The position numbers were made by a program, and so were the translations under genes. From a virus, in the IMG/VR virus record IMGVR_UViG_3300044609_000483, positions 1 through 64,000 of that record: a DNA stretch of 64,000 bases; one strand, 5' to 3'. The first letter of the stretch is position 1, and each line of letters starts with the position of its first letter. Of this stretch, positions 23,985-33,107 are shown piece by piece. The notes beneath the pieces are model-generated. The model searched no databases and was not told the origin of the DNA. It saw only the letters and a list, made by a program, of their open reading frames with translations.

Positions 23985-25448
23985 TTATTTTTTATTCACA
24001 ATCTGGAATTTTATTGTTCTTTTAAATGTATTTATCTCACCACTTGAAATAACTTTTAAATCAACATAATACTCATTTGGTATTTTATCTCTCATATCAA
24101 AAATAAAATAATATTCATTTGATGTTCTATTTAATTTTGTCCAATCTTGAACTTGAACTTCTGTTTGACCTTCTCTAACATAAACACGATAAAAACCTTC
24201 TACTTTTGGTAGTTGTTTATTAGTTGTAAAAGCTTGTTTAATAATTACGCTAACTTTTCTAATATCGGTGTTTAATATTTTTTCATCTTGTTTAACACCA
24301 TAAAAATCAAAACCATATGTTGCTGGTTCATTAGTTGTTGTTGTAAGTTGTATGGATTTTTTAATTGGGTAAATTACAAACTCATTAACCACATTAGGTA
24401 ATGAAAATCCATTTAACTTTATATTAGACCAAGTATCTGTGAATATACAAGGTGTGTGGTATCCAATAAGTGGAGGTATTGTAACCTCATAAACCCCTTG
24501 TGTTCTTTGACATGTGGGTAGATTAATTAATCCTGGAATTGCAGTCCCAGTTTGATCCTTAATAGTGACAAAAGGATTTTCATCAAGATTTTGAAAACTA
24601 CCATCTTCAAAAGAGTAAAGGTAAAGTTTGTTTGTTTTACCTAAAGAAAAAGTATTCCTATCATCCTCAATTAAATCGTCATATACAGTTTCTAATCTTG
24701 GTTCATAAAATGTCTGAGTATGTCTTGAAAAGAACCCAACATAATAAGGTGCGGTTGTCCCAGTTAAATTTTCTAATTGGGGTAAATATGAAATTCCCCA
24801 ACCAACAGGGTTAACAAAATTACCTTGTATAATTGAATTTATATCATTTGTCATATCAAACTCAATGTTCTCATCCCCAAATTCAAAATGTTGTATATCA
24901 ACAATGGTTAATGCCGAAAAATTAAAAACACCAGAATTTGTATTATCATAAATTCCTTGTTGTTCCCAATCATATAAAGTTTCTCTTTGAACCCAGTTAG
25001 ATGGTCTTACAGAATAATTTCTATCTCCAGGTAATGACTGTACATCTGTGAAATCATAACCAACACCTTCATCCCAAGTTTGTGGTTTTGTTTCGTTAAA
25101 ATCCTCATAAGGTATTCTCCACAAAATTAAATCAAATGAAGTTGCTCTTTCCATTTCTGATGCGGTCTTTGTATTTAAAAAATCCCTATCAAAAAAAGAG
25201 GTATTAACCATCCTTAAAGTGTGTTTAACATTATCAAAACAGGTTACGCCTGTTGTAATAATTCCTTGTTGATACTTTTCCTGTAATTCTGTAAGGTCTA
25301 TATTAAATATAAATCTTGAGAATCCAATTGGGATTTTAACATCACCGTCACCATAGTACAACTCAACAATAGGATTTCTTCCCGTATTTGTTAAACCACT
25401 GTAGACGATAGTGTTATTCCTACTAAAATAAGAGTTGTGAATTGACAT
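23985..25448 (-). CDS. Probable tail or baseplate structural protein, 487 aa
   Basis: All-beta, aromatic-rich protein without signal peptide or membrane segment. Short stretches such as WRIPYEDF, WVQRETLYDWEQQGIYD and FYRVYVREGQTEVQVQDW suggest beta-sandwich modules. The last about 100 residues read like an Ig-like or fibronectin-like domain. It ends a block of minus-strand tail genes with the gp5-like protein next upstream. No family recognised; structural role inferred from composition and location. A late-type box precedes the ATG. Confidence 0.5.
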   Translation of the reverse strand: MSIHNSYFSRNNTIVYSGLTNTGRNPIVELYYGDGDVKIPIGFSRFIFNIDLTELQEKYQQGIITTGVTCFDNVKHTLRMVNTSFFDRDFLNTKTASEMERATSFDLILWRIPYEDFNETKPQTWDEGVGYDFTDVQSLPGDRNYSVRPSNWVQRETLYDWEQQGIYDNTNSGVFNFSALTIVDIQHFEFGDENIEFDMTNDINSIIQGNFVNPVGWGISYLPQLENLTGTTAPYYVGFFSRHTQTFYEPRLETVYDDLIEDDRNTFSLGKTNKLYLYSFEDGSFQNLDENPFVTIKDQTGTAIPGLINLPTCQRTQGVYEVTIPPLIGYHTPCIFTDTWSNIKLNGFSLPNVVNEFVIYPIKKSIQLTTTTNEPATYGFDFYGVKQDEKILNTDIRKVSVIIKQAFTTNKQLPKVEGFYRVYVREGQTEVQVQDWTKLNRTSNEYYFIFDMRDKIPNEYYVDLKVISSGEINTFKRTIKFQIVNKK

Positions 25449-25461
25449 TTACTTTTTTAAT

Positions 25462-25470
25462 ATAAATATC
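25462..25470 (-). promoter_or_regulatory. Late-type box GATATTTAT (minus strand)
   Basis: Box 13 nt upstream of the ATG at 25448 on the minus strand, overlapping the preceding gene's stop. Confidence 0.4.
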
Positions 25471-26971
25471 AATTAATTCGAATATTTTGATTTAAAATTG
25501 TTTTTTCTGCATTTGCTAATGCGGTTGTTATGTCTGAAATTTTAACTCCTTGTAATGGTTCTTGTATTGGAGCCTCATTAATGTTGTGAGTATGAGCCTG
25601 AATAAAGTCAACAATTAGTTTTAGAAAATCTATAAGTTCCTCACCTCTAACCATAGAACTTGTGTTTGGTTTTATATCGTCAAGGATTTTTTCCTGAGAT
25701 ATTCCATATAAGGTATCTTTTAAATTAAAAATATTTCTATTTGGATTTTCTGCTCTGTGAGACAATAAATAAAGATAATCACCACCCATTAATCCATATG
25801 TTACAGGTCTCTCAAGATACTTTATTTTTTCTACAATAGTTTCCTTAGAAACTTTTTGAGGTCCTACGGTATCTTTATCCCAAACAACTGCAAACCCTGA
25901 CTCACTATTAACTTCATTTAATTTTATTTCATTAAAAACTGTTGTTATTAAATTAGATACTATTACATCATTACTTAATAATTTTTCATTTGTACTTACG
26001 TTTGGACCAAAAACAAATGGGAATTGTTGATTCAATATTCCATTATTTGGATAATCTTTATATCCAGGTATTGTAACTTTACCTCTATTGAATCCTCTAA
26101 TATATTGATTAACTAAAGAACTTACTTGTAATGCGGTAAAACCGGTAAACTCCATTTTTGAACCTGGAACAGGAATACAATTAGATGTTGTTCCGGTATT
26201 AATTGCAAAATTTAAAACTTTTGTTGAATCCGTTGGTTTAACACTATTAGTTTGAACATACCCACTCATAATATTTAAAGTGGTATCTACTCCGGTTATT
26301 GACCACTCAACAAAGTTTTTAACTTCTTGGTCAACATAAAAATCAACATTTAAACTCATTGCTCCATCATCAACCCTTTCTAAAGTATAATTTGATAATT
26401 GAACAAATGACCTAAGATCGTTTGATGTTGGTATTTCTTTATTTGGTGATTTAATATATTTTCCAGACCTTAAAATAATATCTTCTTGTTTAATTAATAG
26501 GTCCGATGTTCCTCTACCTAAAATTGCGTTATCTCCAGGTTCCGGATATACCCCACGTATGTCCACATCAATTTCTCCGGTAAGTTTGTTTCTAACGTCC
26601 TTTGCTTGTTTTATGTAAACTCCATTGTCTAACATAGATTGGGAGTTATCATAAGATTCAAAATAATTGTTCCAAGGACGACTTACAGGACCTTGTATGT
26701 AGAATTTGTTTGCCCCCCTTATTTCATCACGAGTTGCATACATAACGTGAACATATTCACCCACTCTTGGAACCTGACTAATGTAGTATGGTATTAATGG
26801 TAAAAAAACAAAAGGGTCTTTATAAGTCCATATATCTTTAGATGCATTCCAATCTACTGGGAGTGCTTGTAATTGATTATCAATTTTTGGTAATACCCTA
26901 AGTCTACCCAACATTAGTGGGTCGACATTATCTAAAACTTTACCGGATATTATAATTCTTTTATCTTCCAT
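25469..26971 (-). CDS. Baseplate spike/hub protein with gp5-like OB fold, 500 aa
   Basis: The N-terminal about 120 residues carry the OB-fold pattern of T4 gp5/VgrG-type baseplate proteins: ISGKVLDNVDPLMLGRLRVL near 8-27, then PRVGEYVHVMY (about 89-99) and FYIQGPVSRPW. The middle is beta-rich. Near the C-terminus QAHTHNINEAP carries an H-x-H pattern often found near the end of central-spike proteins, where such His bind iron. No lysozyme domain is seen. It overlaps the small 26961 gene by 11 nt, so the two are co-translated. Confidence 0.6.
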   Translation of the reverse strand: MEDKRIIISGKVLDNVDPLMLGRLRVLPKIDNQLQALPVDWNASKDIWTYKDPFVFLPLIPYYISQVPRVGEYVHVMYATRDEIRGANKFYIQGPVSRPWNNYFESYDNSQSMLDNGVYIKQAKDVRNKLTGEIDVDIRGVYPEPGDNAILGRGTSDLLIKQEDIILRSGKYIKSPNKEIPTSNDLRSFVQLSNYTLERVDDGAMSLNVDFYVDQEVKNFVEWSITGVDTTLNIMSGYVQTNSVKPTDSTKVLNFAINTGTTSNCIPVPGSKMEFTGFTALQVSSLVNQYIRGFNRGKVTIPGYKDYPNNGILNQQFPFVFGPNVSTNEKLLSNDVIVSNLITTVFNEIKLNEVNSESGFAVVWDKDTVGPQKVSKETIVEKIKYLERPVTYGLMGGDYLYLLSHRAENPNRNIFNLKDTLYGISQEKILDDIKPNTSSMVRGEELIDFLKLIVDFIQAHTHNINEAPIQEPLQGVKISDITTALANAEKTILNQNIRIN

Positions 26972-27173
26972 TTCTTGAGTTGTACTCCTTTAATAAACTA
27001 TTATAAGTTGTCTCTAACTTATCTAAATGTTTTGTCATTTTTAAAACAACATTTTTTGTTTTTTCAAAATCTTCATTAATAAAATCCATAGCAAATTCAA
27101 GATCTTTTTTTGGTCTTACTTTATATTCAGTTATGATTTCTACTATTTTATTTGTTTCTATATTATTTTCCAT
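26961..27173 (-). CDS. Small coiled-coil protein, 70 aa
   Basis: Highly helical with regular hydrophobic spacing (FEKTKNVVLKMTKHLDKLET), so likely a coiled coil. No domain recognised. It overlaps the gp5-like gene by 11 nt and lies 1 nt after the 666-aa gene, within one tail operon. It may be a baseplate chaperone or minor hub component; this is inference from context. Confidence 0.6.
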   Translation of the reverse strand: MENNIETNKIVEIITEYKVRPKKDLEFAMDFINEDFEKTKNVVLKMTKHLDKLETTYNSLLKEYNSRNGR

Positions 27174-27174
27174 G

Positions 27175-29175
27175 TTATAATTTTTTACCGAACACTACTT
27201 TAGGGATTGTTTGACCAATAGGTGTGATTGACAATAAATCAACCGCCACCTGTACTTGACCATTTTGTGATTCTTCTTTATCAATCCCATCAATAACCGC
27301 CTTAATTGATGCCATAAATTTATTTGGTGACCCATCCGACATAGGTCCTGTAGGAATACCTAACTTTTCAAATTCCTCAATAACATTTAAAAATGCTCTG
27401 GTTGATGAAAATCCACTTAAAAATCTTGATGCTAATAACAAAGGTAGAGGAACTTGATTCCCAAAACCTTTAGATGCTAATTTTAATAAATTTTGTAAAT
27501 CATCTATTACACTTTTACATTCTCTAAAATCTTTAACCAATTTAGCAATTGCCAATATTATTTGAGTTAATGCCAATATTATTGATAATTTTTTATTAAC
27601 TTTTTCATTTCCAATATCGGTAGTGATTGTTTGTAATAATTCTTTTATGTCTTCTTTAATAGAATCAAAAATAATTTTAATAAAAATTGCACCTATTTTA
27701 GAAACAACACTAGTGAAAAATGTTTTTAATTTTTTTATAAAATCAACGTATGAAAATACTTCATCCATTACATTTTGATTTAACGCCTTTAATACAATAC
27801 CAAGAGGTAATAATGTTTTTGGTGATAATAAAGACAAAACGACTGATTTGGGAAATTCTTTAATAAAAGATGCATCTAAATTTATTTGTAATGGTACCCA
27901 ATCTGGATTTTTAGTTATTGTGTCAGTTATATTTGTTGCATCCTCAAGGGTGTTATTATTATTTGTTCCAGGAACAAAAACCAAATTATTAATTGAGTTT
28001 ACAATTGCGGTACTATTAATTGGTAATTGTACATTATCACATTCTTCAAACGTTGCAACACCATTAATAATATCCGAAACATTTTGGTCAATAAAATTTA
28101 AATCAATTTCGGTAAATTCAAAAAAAGAATCGTCAATATTATCGTTTTCAGAAACTTTTGCGGTACCAGAAACATCAATCTCTTTAGTGTTATCATAACA
28201 TAACCCCATTATTCTTTGTAGGAGTATAAACACTTTTTGTAGTGACTCAAGATCGGACTTACCATCACCTTTTTCAATGGATACGGCTCCAGTTAGTTGA
28301 TTCATTAAATTAGCAAAAATATTTTTAAAATCAATAACCTCAATCGTTGAGTAATAATCTTTTAAAAATTCTTTTATTTTGTTTCCTGTTAATCTGTTAG
28401 ATAAATTAACTTTATAAAAGTTACCAGTAACGTTATTACCAAATGGGTCAATGTAATTCTCAACATAAGTTATATCAAATAAATTTTGTCCTGATTTTCC
28501 TTGGTAGTTTGAAGAATATTGAACGGAAAATGGTTGGTTAATATTTTGAATCCTATTATACAATTCTTTATTCATTGCAAACGGACTTCCAGGATAAGAA
28601 AGAGTTTTATCTTCATAAATTATTTGACCAACATTATTATTAGGGTCAACCATTAACTGACCTAATAAATCAATAGATTTAACTTTTAAATATAAATCTT
28701 GGTTTGGTGTGTATGTTTGGTCTTGGGAACAACCCGCAGCATTTAAAATTTCTTGTTCTATTAACTCAAGAATTTTAGGTTTTAACTCATTAAGCGCAGT
28801 TACAAATTTATTAATTATATATTTTTGTGTGCTATTTTTACCTTTTATTTTAAGTCCGGGTATTTTATTATATTTTGAATCTTTTAACTTTTTAAAGCTA
28901 CCCCCCATTAAATCATCTTTTGATGGTAAATTATCTCCAGAATCTAATTTAAGTTTCATTAAATTATCTATCTGACTGTTTGCGCTTTTTTGATATTTTT
29001 GTTTTTTCTTTTTTGCACTATCAAGAGTTTGGGTTATCTTCTTCTTATTTTTTTCATAAGAACTACCCGCTTTCTTTTTTAGTTTTTTATAATCTAAAGA
29101 TATTTGTTTATACGTTTTATTCTTGGTTATAGAACTACCAATAGATTCATAACCTTCCTCAATATCAATAGCCAT
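27175..29175 (-). CDS. Large tail/baseplate protein, 666 aa
   Basis: The N-terminal 90 residues are extremely Lys-rich and helical (YKKLKKKAGSSYEKNKKKIT). The centre is beta-rich with Asn/Asp/Thr. Residues about 460-600 contain long hydrophobic helices (KIGAIFIKIIFDSIKE; LSIILALTQIILAIAKLV) that could be buried in a tail or contact membrane. No family recognised. The gene runs co-directionally with the gp5-like protein and the late sigma factor. It could be a baseplate or tail-length-related protein; the sequence alone does not decide. Confidence 0.45.
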   Translation of the reverse strand: MAIDIEEGYESIGSSITKNKTYKQISLDYKKLKKKAGSSYEKNKKKITQTLDSAKKKKQKYQKSANSQIDNLMKLKLDSGDNLPSKDDLMGGSFKKLKDSKYNKIPGLKIKGKNSTQKYIINKFVTALNELKPKILELIEQEILNAAGCSQDQTYTPNQDLYLKVKSIDLLGQLMVDPNNNVGQIIYEDKTLSYPGSPFAMNKELYNRIQNINQPFSVQYSSNYQGKSGQNLFDITYVENYIDPFGNNVTGNFYKVNLSNRLTGNKIKEFLKDYYSTIEVIDFKNIFANLMNQLTGAVSIEKGDGKSDLESLQKVFILLQRIMGLCYDNTKEIDVSGTAKVSENDNIDDSFFEFTEIDLNFIDQNVSDIINGVATFEECDNVQLPINSTAIVNSINNLVFVPGTNNNNTLEDATNITDTITKNPDWVPLQINLDASFIKEFPKSVVLSLLSPKTLLPLGIVLKALNQNVMDEVFSYVDFIKKLKTFFTSVVSKIGAIFIKIIFDSIKEDIKELLQTITTDIGNEKVNKKLSIILALTQIILAIAKLVKDFRECKSVIDDLQNLLKLASKGFGNQVPLPLLLASRFLSGFSSTRAFLNVIEEFEKLGIPTGPMSDGSPNKFMASIKAVIDGIDKEESQNGQVQVAVDLLSITPIGQTIPKVVFGKKL

Positions 29176-29176
29176 A

Positions 29177-29548
29177 TCACTTATTTAATTTGTAATTTTT
29201 ATCTGACGTATCTTTGTCAATTAAGTTTTTCATCACATCATCATCTAAATCCAAATCAGAAAGTGTAAAATTATCATCTTGTCTTTCTTGAGATTTTTGC
29301 CAAATTTGTGCTTGTAACTTTGAGAGGGATAATTTTTTCTCCACACAATCATTAATTATTTTTTGTTGTTTTTCAATAACAGGACCAATAAGAGTCATAT
29401 CTTCTGGTTCCTTCATCATTGTTAACATTTTATTTTGGATTCTAATTGCGGTATTTCTTTGTTCCACTAATTCGTTGTAGATTTCTTGCATCAAAGATAA
29501 CATAGAATCTTTGGTTAAATTAATTTCTTTTTTTGGTGGTCTTCCCAT
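29177..29548 (-). CDS. Helical GRPPKK-start protein, possible small terminase, 123 aa
   Basis: I start it at the ATG (29548) giving MGRPPKKEINLTKDSM, not at the TTG 15 nt upstream, because that TTG lies in the promoter box TTGATATTTAT. The protein is a long helical pair: SLMQEIYNELVEQRNTAIRI and IEKQQKIINDCVEKKLSLSK. It ends in an acidic C-terminus (LSDLDLDDDVM). A basic GRPPK start plus a coiled-coil core recalls T4-type small terminases, but the match is weak. A small tail chaperone is the main alternative. Confidence 0.4.
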   Translation of the reverse strand: MGRPPKKEINLTKDSMLSLMQEIYNELVEQRNTAIRIQNKMLTMMKEPEDMTLIGPVIEKQQKIINDCVEKKLSLSKLQAQIWQKSQERQDDNFTLSDLDLDDDVMKNLIDKDTSDKNYKLNK

Positions 29549-29552
29549 ATTT

Positions 29553-29561
29553 ATAAATATC
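29553..29561 (-). promoter_or_regulatory. Late-type box GATATTTAT (minus strand)
   Basis: It ends 4 nt before the ATG at 29548. It overlaps the stop codon of the sigma-factor gene. Confidence 0.45.
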
Positions 29562-30309
29562 AATTTTTTAAAATCTCTTGGATAAGTTCTAAATATAATT
29601 TTTTATATCTTTTCATAGAACTTCTAATTTCTTTTGTTGATAGGTTGGTCATTTCCCTTAACTCAAATAAAATTACATTTTTATTAAACTTATTATTATT
29701 TGTGTCAGGAAATATTGATCCATAATTTTCAAAAAGGTCAGAGATTGCTTGGCCTAATTTTACCTCTTGTTCGGTTATTTTATTATCATCCATACTATCT
29801 TTTAACTTATTTAAAAATTTTTTAATAATTTCTTCTGTAGTTAACTCTTCATTATCAATGTAATAAATCATATCAGGACTATGTTGTAAATCAGATGAAA
29901 TGTCCTCGTATGAAATTTTACGATTAGTTTCCTTCTGGTCTTTCATAATTTGACCCATAAGATAATTCTTACAGATAGTACCAAAATATGAATACGCTTT
30001 TTTTTCTTTTGACGGTTTAAATTTATCAATTTTTGTCATCAAAAATGAATGTGTATCAACATGAATTTCATCGTAACTCATATCTTTTCTATATAATTTA
30101 TATCGTCTTATTATTGACGATATCATCTTATCCAAAGGAAACTTTAAAAACTCATTATATATTTTATTCTTCTCTTCAAAAGTAGTTGCGGTTAGATATT
30201 CTCTAACCGCATTTTCTTCTCGTTCTGCAAAATAATTTGTTGTTTTTGGTTTTCTTCCTTTCTTTTTCTTTTCATCACAATTTTCACAAATTTGTTCATT
30301 TTCTAACAT
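29560..30309 (-). CDS. Late-transcription sigma factor (T4 gp55-like), 249 aa
   Basis: The core, residues about 55-135, reads as sigma region 2. A helix PLDKMISSIIRRYKLYRKD is followed by the acidic helix HVDTHSFLMTKIDKFKPSKE and the strongly conserved KKAYSYFGTICKNYLMGQIM. The Ala-Tyr-x-Tyr-Phe / Lys-Asn-Tyr-Leu pattern is characteristic of gp55-type and related phage sigma factors. The N-terminus has two Cys pairs (ICENCDEKKKKGRKP) and a basic patch. The C-terminal 45 residues (LREMTNLSTKEIRSSMKRYK) can form a helix-turn-helix like region 4, which T4 gp55 lacks. It would direct host RNA polymerase to late promoters, plausibly the ATATTTAT boxes described here. Its ATG overlaps the GT2 stop (TAATG). 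Confidence 0.75.
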   Translation of the reverse strand: MLENEQICENCDEKKKKGRKPKTTNYFAEREENAVREYLTATTFEEKNKIYNEFLKFPLDKMISSIIRRYKLYRKDMSYDEIHVDTHSFLMTKIDKFKPSKEKKAYSYFGTICKNYLMGQIMKDQKETNRKISYEDISSDLQHSPDMIYYIDNEELTTEEIIKKFLNKLKDSMDDNKITEQEVKLGQAISDLFENYGSIFPDTNNNKFNKNVILFELREMTNLSTKEIRSSMKRYKKLYLELIQEILKN

Positions 30310-31115
30310 TAAACTTCTTGTGGTTCATATTTTATGTCTCTATCTTTAATATATAGATATTCTTTTTTTGCCGACTCAACCCAGAACTTAACCTCATCTT
30401 CAGAAAGTCTATCATCACCATTTTTATAGTTCCAAAAAATTGACCCCTCTCTTAAATTCATATGTTTATAACCAATTTTAGGGATTGCCATAAATTTAAG
30501 TGAATTATGTGTCATTCTTAATAAGAACTCATAACCAAAGGTTAATCTAAAAGATGGTTTAATCATACCAAATTTAACATATTTTTCTTTTTTAATTAAC
30601 ATTCCTGAGATTTGGAAGTTTTGATATGTAAGTAATGTTTCATTAGTTAAAATTCCCATTTCCGATGTGAAGTTTGCCGCAAATGTGGCTTCGTTTGTAA
30701 ATCCTACAAACACCCCTTTATCGTTAACGTCAACAACTATTGGTAAAAATGCGTCCACATCTCCATAAATTCCCATATAGTTTTTTGCATTTTTAAACCA
30801 AATGTTGGAGTACTCATCATCAAATTCTAAAATAGATACCCATTCAGAAGTTGCTTTCTCAATACCGTAATTAACTTGAGACGCAAAATTAGGGTCTTCA
30901 TCGTATTGTTCAATAATAACGTTTAGACCTTCAAAATCAAAATCCTTTACAAAATTTAAGAATGTAGATTCTCCAGTATGGACAATGATTAGTTCGTCAA
31001 CCAATCCAGTTTGGTTTTTAAGTGAGGTGATTGCTTTAGTGAAATAATCATCAAAGCCAAATACATTACCTGTTTTAATTGGTAAGATAACCGAAATAGT
31101 GTTTTTTGTTTCCAT
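30309..31115 (-). CDS. Family 2-like glycosyltransferase, 268 aa
   Basis: GT-A fold. ISVILPIKTGN at the start is the nucleotide-binding strand. ASQVNYGIEKATSEWVSILE leads to EFDDEYS (about 108-114) as the metal-binding D-x-D equivalent. A later acceptor region (FGYEFLLRMT) follows. It acts on a nucleotide-sugar donor in the cytoplasm; acceptor unknown. It is first of the glyco-island, 1 nt after the following GT4-like gene and directly upstream of the sigma factor. That is an unexpected coupling, but it keeps both in one transcript. Confidence 0.8.
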   Translation of the reverse strand: METKNTISVILPIKTGNVFGFDDYFTKAITSLKNQTGLVDELIIVHTGESTFLNFVKDFDFEGLNVIIEQYDEDPNFASQVNYGIEKATSEWVSILEFDDEYSNIWFKNAKNYMGIYGDVDAFLPIVVDVNDKGVFVGFTNEATFAANFTSEMGILTNETLLTYQNFQISGMLIKKEKYVKFGMIKPSFRLTFGYEFLLRMTHNSLKFMAIPKIGYKHMNLREGSIFWNYKNGDDRLSEDEVKFWVESAKKEYLYIKDRDIKYEPQEV

Positions 31116-31116
31116 A

Positions 31117-32178
31117 TTATTCTATTGTTTCAAATTTAGTTAATTGTTCTTCAAATGTTTTCATTCTTGTTTCTATCATGTTTGAGAACACTTCCAAAAC
31201 GCGAGATTCAAACTTTGACATATCTGAATATTCAGACGAGGTTTTTTTCATAAAAGTATATAATTCAGGGTTAACATTATCCTCTAACCAATTTTGGACA
31301 AAATCTGAAATAACATCCACCATTGAGTTTTTATTAACTAACCATAGTCCGTTATCTTCATTTAACCATTCCGGTTGCAAATTAGGTACTAGACCAATTA
31401 CCGGAACTCCCATCTTCATTGATTCAAGAGGAAAGGTACCAAACCCACTAGTTTCATCTACCCAGACAGATAAGAAACTATCTTTAAGTGCATTTGCAAA
31501 TTCAGTTTCAGTTAGACCTCTTAAATCTCTAAATGTTATCCATCTATATTGTGGGAATCTAACGTAGAATTGTTTTATAATGTTGGCAGTATCTCTTTGG
31601 TCTCTAGTGTGAATTGAGATAATTGTTTTAGGTGGAAACTCTGATTTTTCAAAAACTTCAGAAATAACCGGTTCAATAATGTCAAATGAAATTTTTCTCA
31701 TTAGAGTGTCAATACGTTCTTTTTGTTTTTCTGATGTAGTAATACATTTATAAAAACTCATCTGAGTCCAACTTTGACCAGGTTGTAAAGTTTCAAAAAT
31801 ATGGTCATATGCTTGAGTTAAAACAACTTTACCACAAGGTAAATTTTTAACTTGTTCCATAATGTAACCAAATATTTCTGGAATAATTAAAAGGTCATCC
31901 GGAGAAATTTCTAAGTTTCCATCATCAATTGATTTATGTGGGAGTTCGGACATATATTCTTCACCTAACCAACTACCAACACCAAAATATTCTTTATTTT
32001 CGTGTAATATAATTGGGTTATAACCGTTTTTTTTAAGTGTCATTGCCATCTGATAAGTATATCTAACAGAAGCCCTAGCATTTCCTTTAGTATCTTGTAC
32101 TATAAAATACAAACGAGATTTTTTATCCTTCATACTTTGGATTGATTTCTCTAGTTTTTTTACTTGTTCTGAGTTCAT
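31117..32178 (-). CDS. GT4-type glycosyltransferase, 353 aa
   Basis: GT-B fold retaining glycosyltransferase. The C-terminal donor-site motif VDETSGFGTFPLESMKMGVP (about 250-269) has the conserved E-S-M-x-x-G-x-P-V. The N-terminal half binds the acceptor (YTYQMAMTLKKNGYNPIILH). The motif E..GFG.FPLE is a variant of the usual EGFGLPxLEAMA. Preceded by a small acidic gene. Acceptor and sugar are not readable; phage DNA, virion proteins or host glycans are all possible. Confidence 0.75.
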   Translation of the reverse strand: MNSEQVKKLEKSIQSMKDKKSRLYFIVQDTKGNARASVRYTYQMAMTLKKNGYNPIILHENKEYFGVGSWLGEEYMSELPHKSIDDGNLEISPDDLLIIPEIFGYIMEQVKNLPCGKVVLTQAYDHIFETLQPGQSWTQMSFYKCITTSEKQKERIDTLMRKISFDIIEPVISEVFEKSEFPPKTIISIHTRDQRDTANIIKQFYVRFPQYRWITFRDLRGLTETEFANALKDSFLSVWVDETSGFGTFPLESMKMGVPVIGLVPNLQPEWLNEDNGLWLVNKNSMVDVISDFVQNWLEDNVNPELYTFMKKTSSEYSDMSKFESRVLEVFSNMIETRMKTFEEQLTKFETIE

Positions 32179-32182
32179 AATT

Positions 32183-32437
32183 TTATATTTTGTTTATTAT
32201 TTTATTCATCAATAATGTGTTGAATGCAATTTTAAAAGGGATAGATAGTTCATTACTTTTCATCCCTAAATTTTCATCCACTTCATTACTTTCGGTTAAT
32301 ACAGTTTCCAACATCGATTTTACAATCTCATATTTTACTAAATGTATTTGGGTTTCTCCGGACTCCCCGTCAAATTGGACATATTGGTCAATAACTTCTA
32401 AGTCCACATAGTAATTTTCGTTAAATACTTGAAACAT
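32183..32437 (-). CDS. Unknown 84-aa acidic protein
   Basis: No recognised domain. The N-terminal half is beta-like (FNENYYVDLEVIDQYVQFDG) and the C-terminal half helical (IPFKIAFNTLLMNKIINKI). It overlaps the HAD-like gene by 17 nt and lies 4 nt ahead of the GT4 gene, so it is translationally coupled to both. Real coding status is likely from this packing; role unknown. Confidence 0.6.
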   Translation of the reverse strand: MFQVFNENYYVDLEVIDQYVQFDGESGETQIHLVKYEIVKSMLETVLTESNEVDENLGMKSNELSIPFKIAFNTLLMNKIINKI

Positions 32438-33107
32438 ACTTTTTAATTTTTTCTAAAGTTTCTTTGAATTCAGAAAGGGACGATACCTCATATTCTGATT
32501 CAATGTGTTTATTATAATTTGTTGTAAATTTTACAACAATTTTATCCTTTGGTTTTTCTAATAATAAGGTAGGATTAGCCGTAAGTAAAACGTCAACGTC
32601 ATTCCACATATTATTTTTAGTTATTTCACTATAAAAAAGTACTTTTTCAATCAAACATCCAAACTTTGATAAGAAAAATAATGAAGATGGTTTTGATTTA
32701 CCAATCTCATCTGACACAATTAATAAATCATATTCATCTCTTAATTCATAATACAAATCATTTAATATATTAAATGTTGACATTTCTGTTGATGGAGCGT
32801 GACCAAATAGTTCCATTGTGTATTCTTCATACATAAAAGAATATAGATCCTCTTTTGATGGAAAAGAAAAATGATTTAATAAATCCAAAGACGTAACATC
32901 ACTTAAAATTTTATATTCAAACAAATTAGAATTAACATTCTCATTAATGGAAACCACTTCATCAGTATCTCCAGAAAATTCTAACTCATATGTTTTATCC
33001 GTTGATTTACATTCATGACTATCAAGTAAATGTTTTTCATATATTTCTATGAATTTACCAATAGTATCCCTAAGAACTCCATTAATCTCAATCCCTATTT
33101 TCATCAT
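32421..33107 (-). CDS. HAD-superfamily-like protein with altered nucleophile, 228 aa
   Basis: The fold looks like a HAD phosphatase/5'-nucleotidase. Motif I is IGIEINGVLRDT (4-15), where the usual D-x-D-G-V-L is replaced by E-x-N-G-V-L. Motif II/III-like segments follow: LLIVSDEIGKSKPSSLFFL (about 130-148) and DVLLTANPTLLL (about 172-183). Replacement of the nucleophilic Asp by Glu and the general acid by Asn should impair phosphotransfer. It may be a catalytically dead binder or a regulator. It overlaps PhoH by 20 nt. Confidence 0.55.
   Translation of the reverse strand: MMKIGIEINGVLRDTIGKFIEIYEKHLLDSHECKSTDKTYELEFSGDTDEVVSINENVNSNLFEYKILSDVTSLDLLNHFSFPSKEDLYSFMYEEYTMELFGHAPSTEMSTFNILNDLYYELRDEYDLLIVSDEIGKSKPSSLFFLSKFGCLIEKVLFYSEITKNNMWNDVDVLLTANPTLLLEKPKDKIVVKFTTNYNKHIESEYEVSSLSEFKETLEKIKKYVSSI

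Noticed and set aside
29548-29563. TTG start 15 nt upstream for the GRPPKK protein
   Set aside because: The TTG lies within the promoter box and overlaps the sigma-factor stop; the ATG at 29548 gives a typical start.
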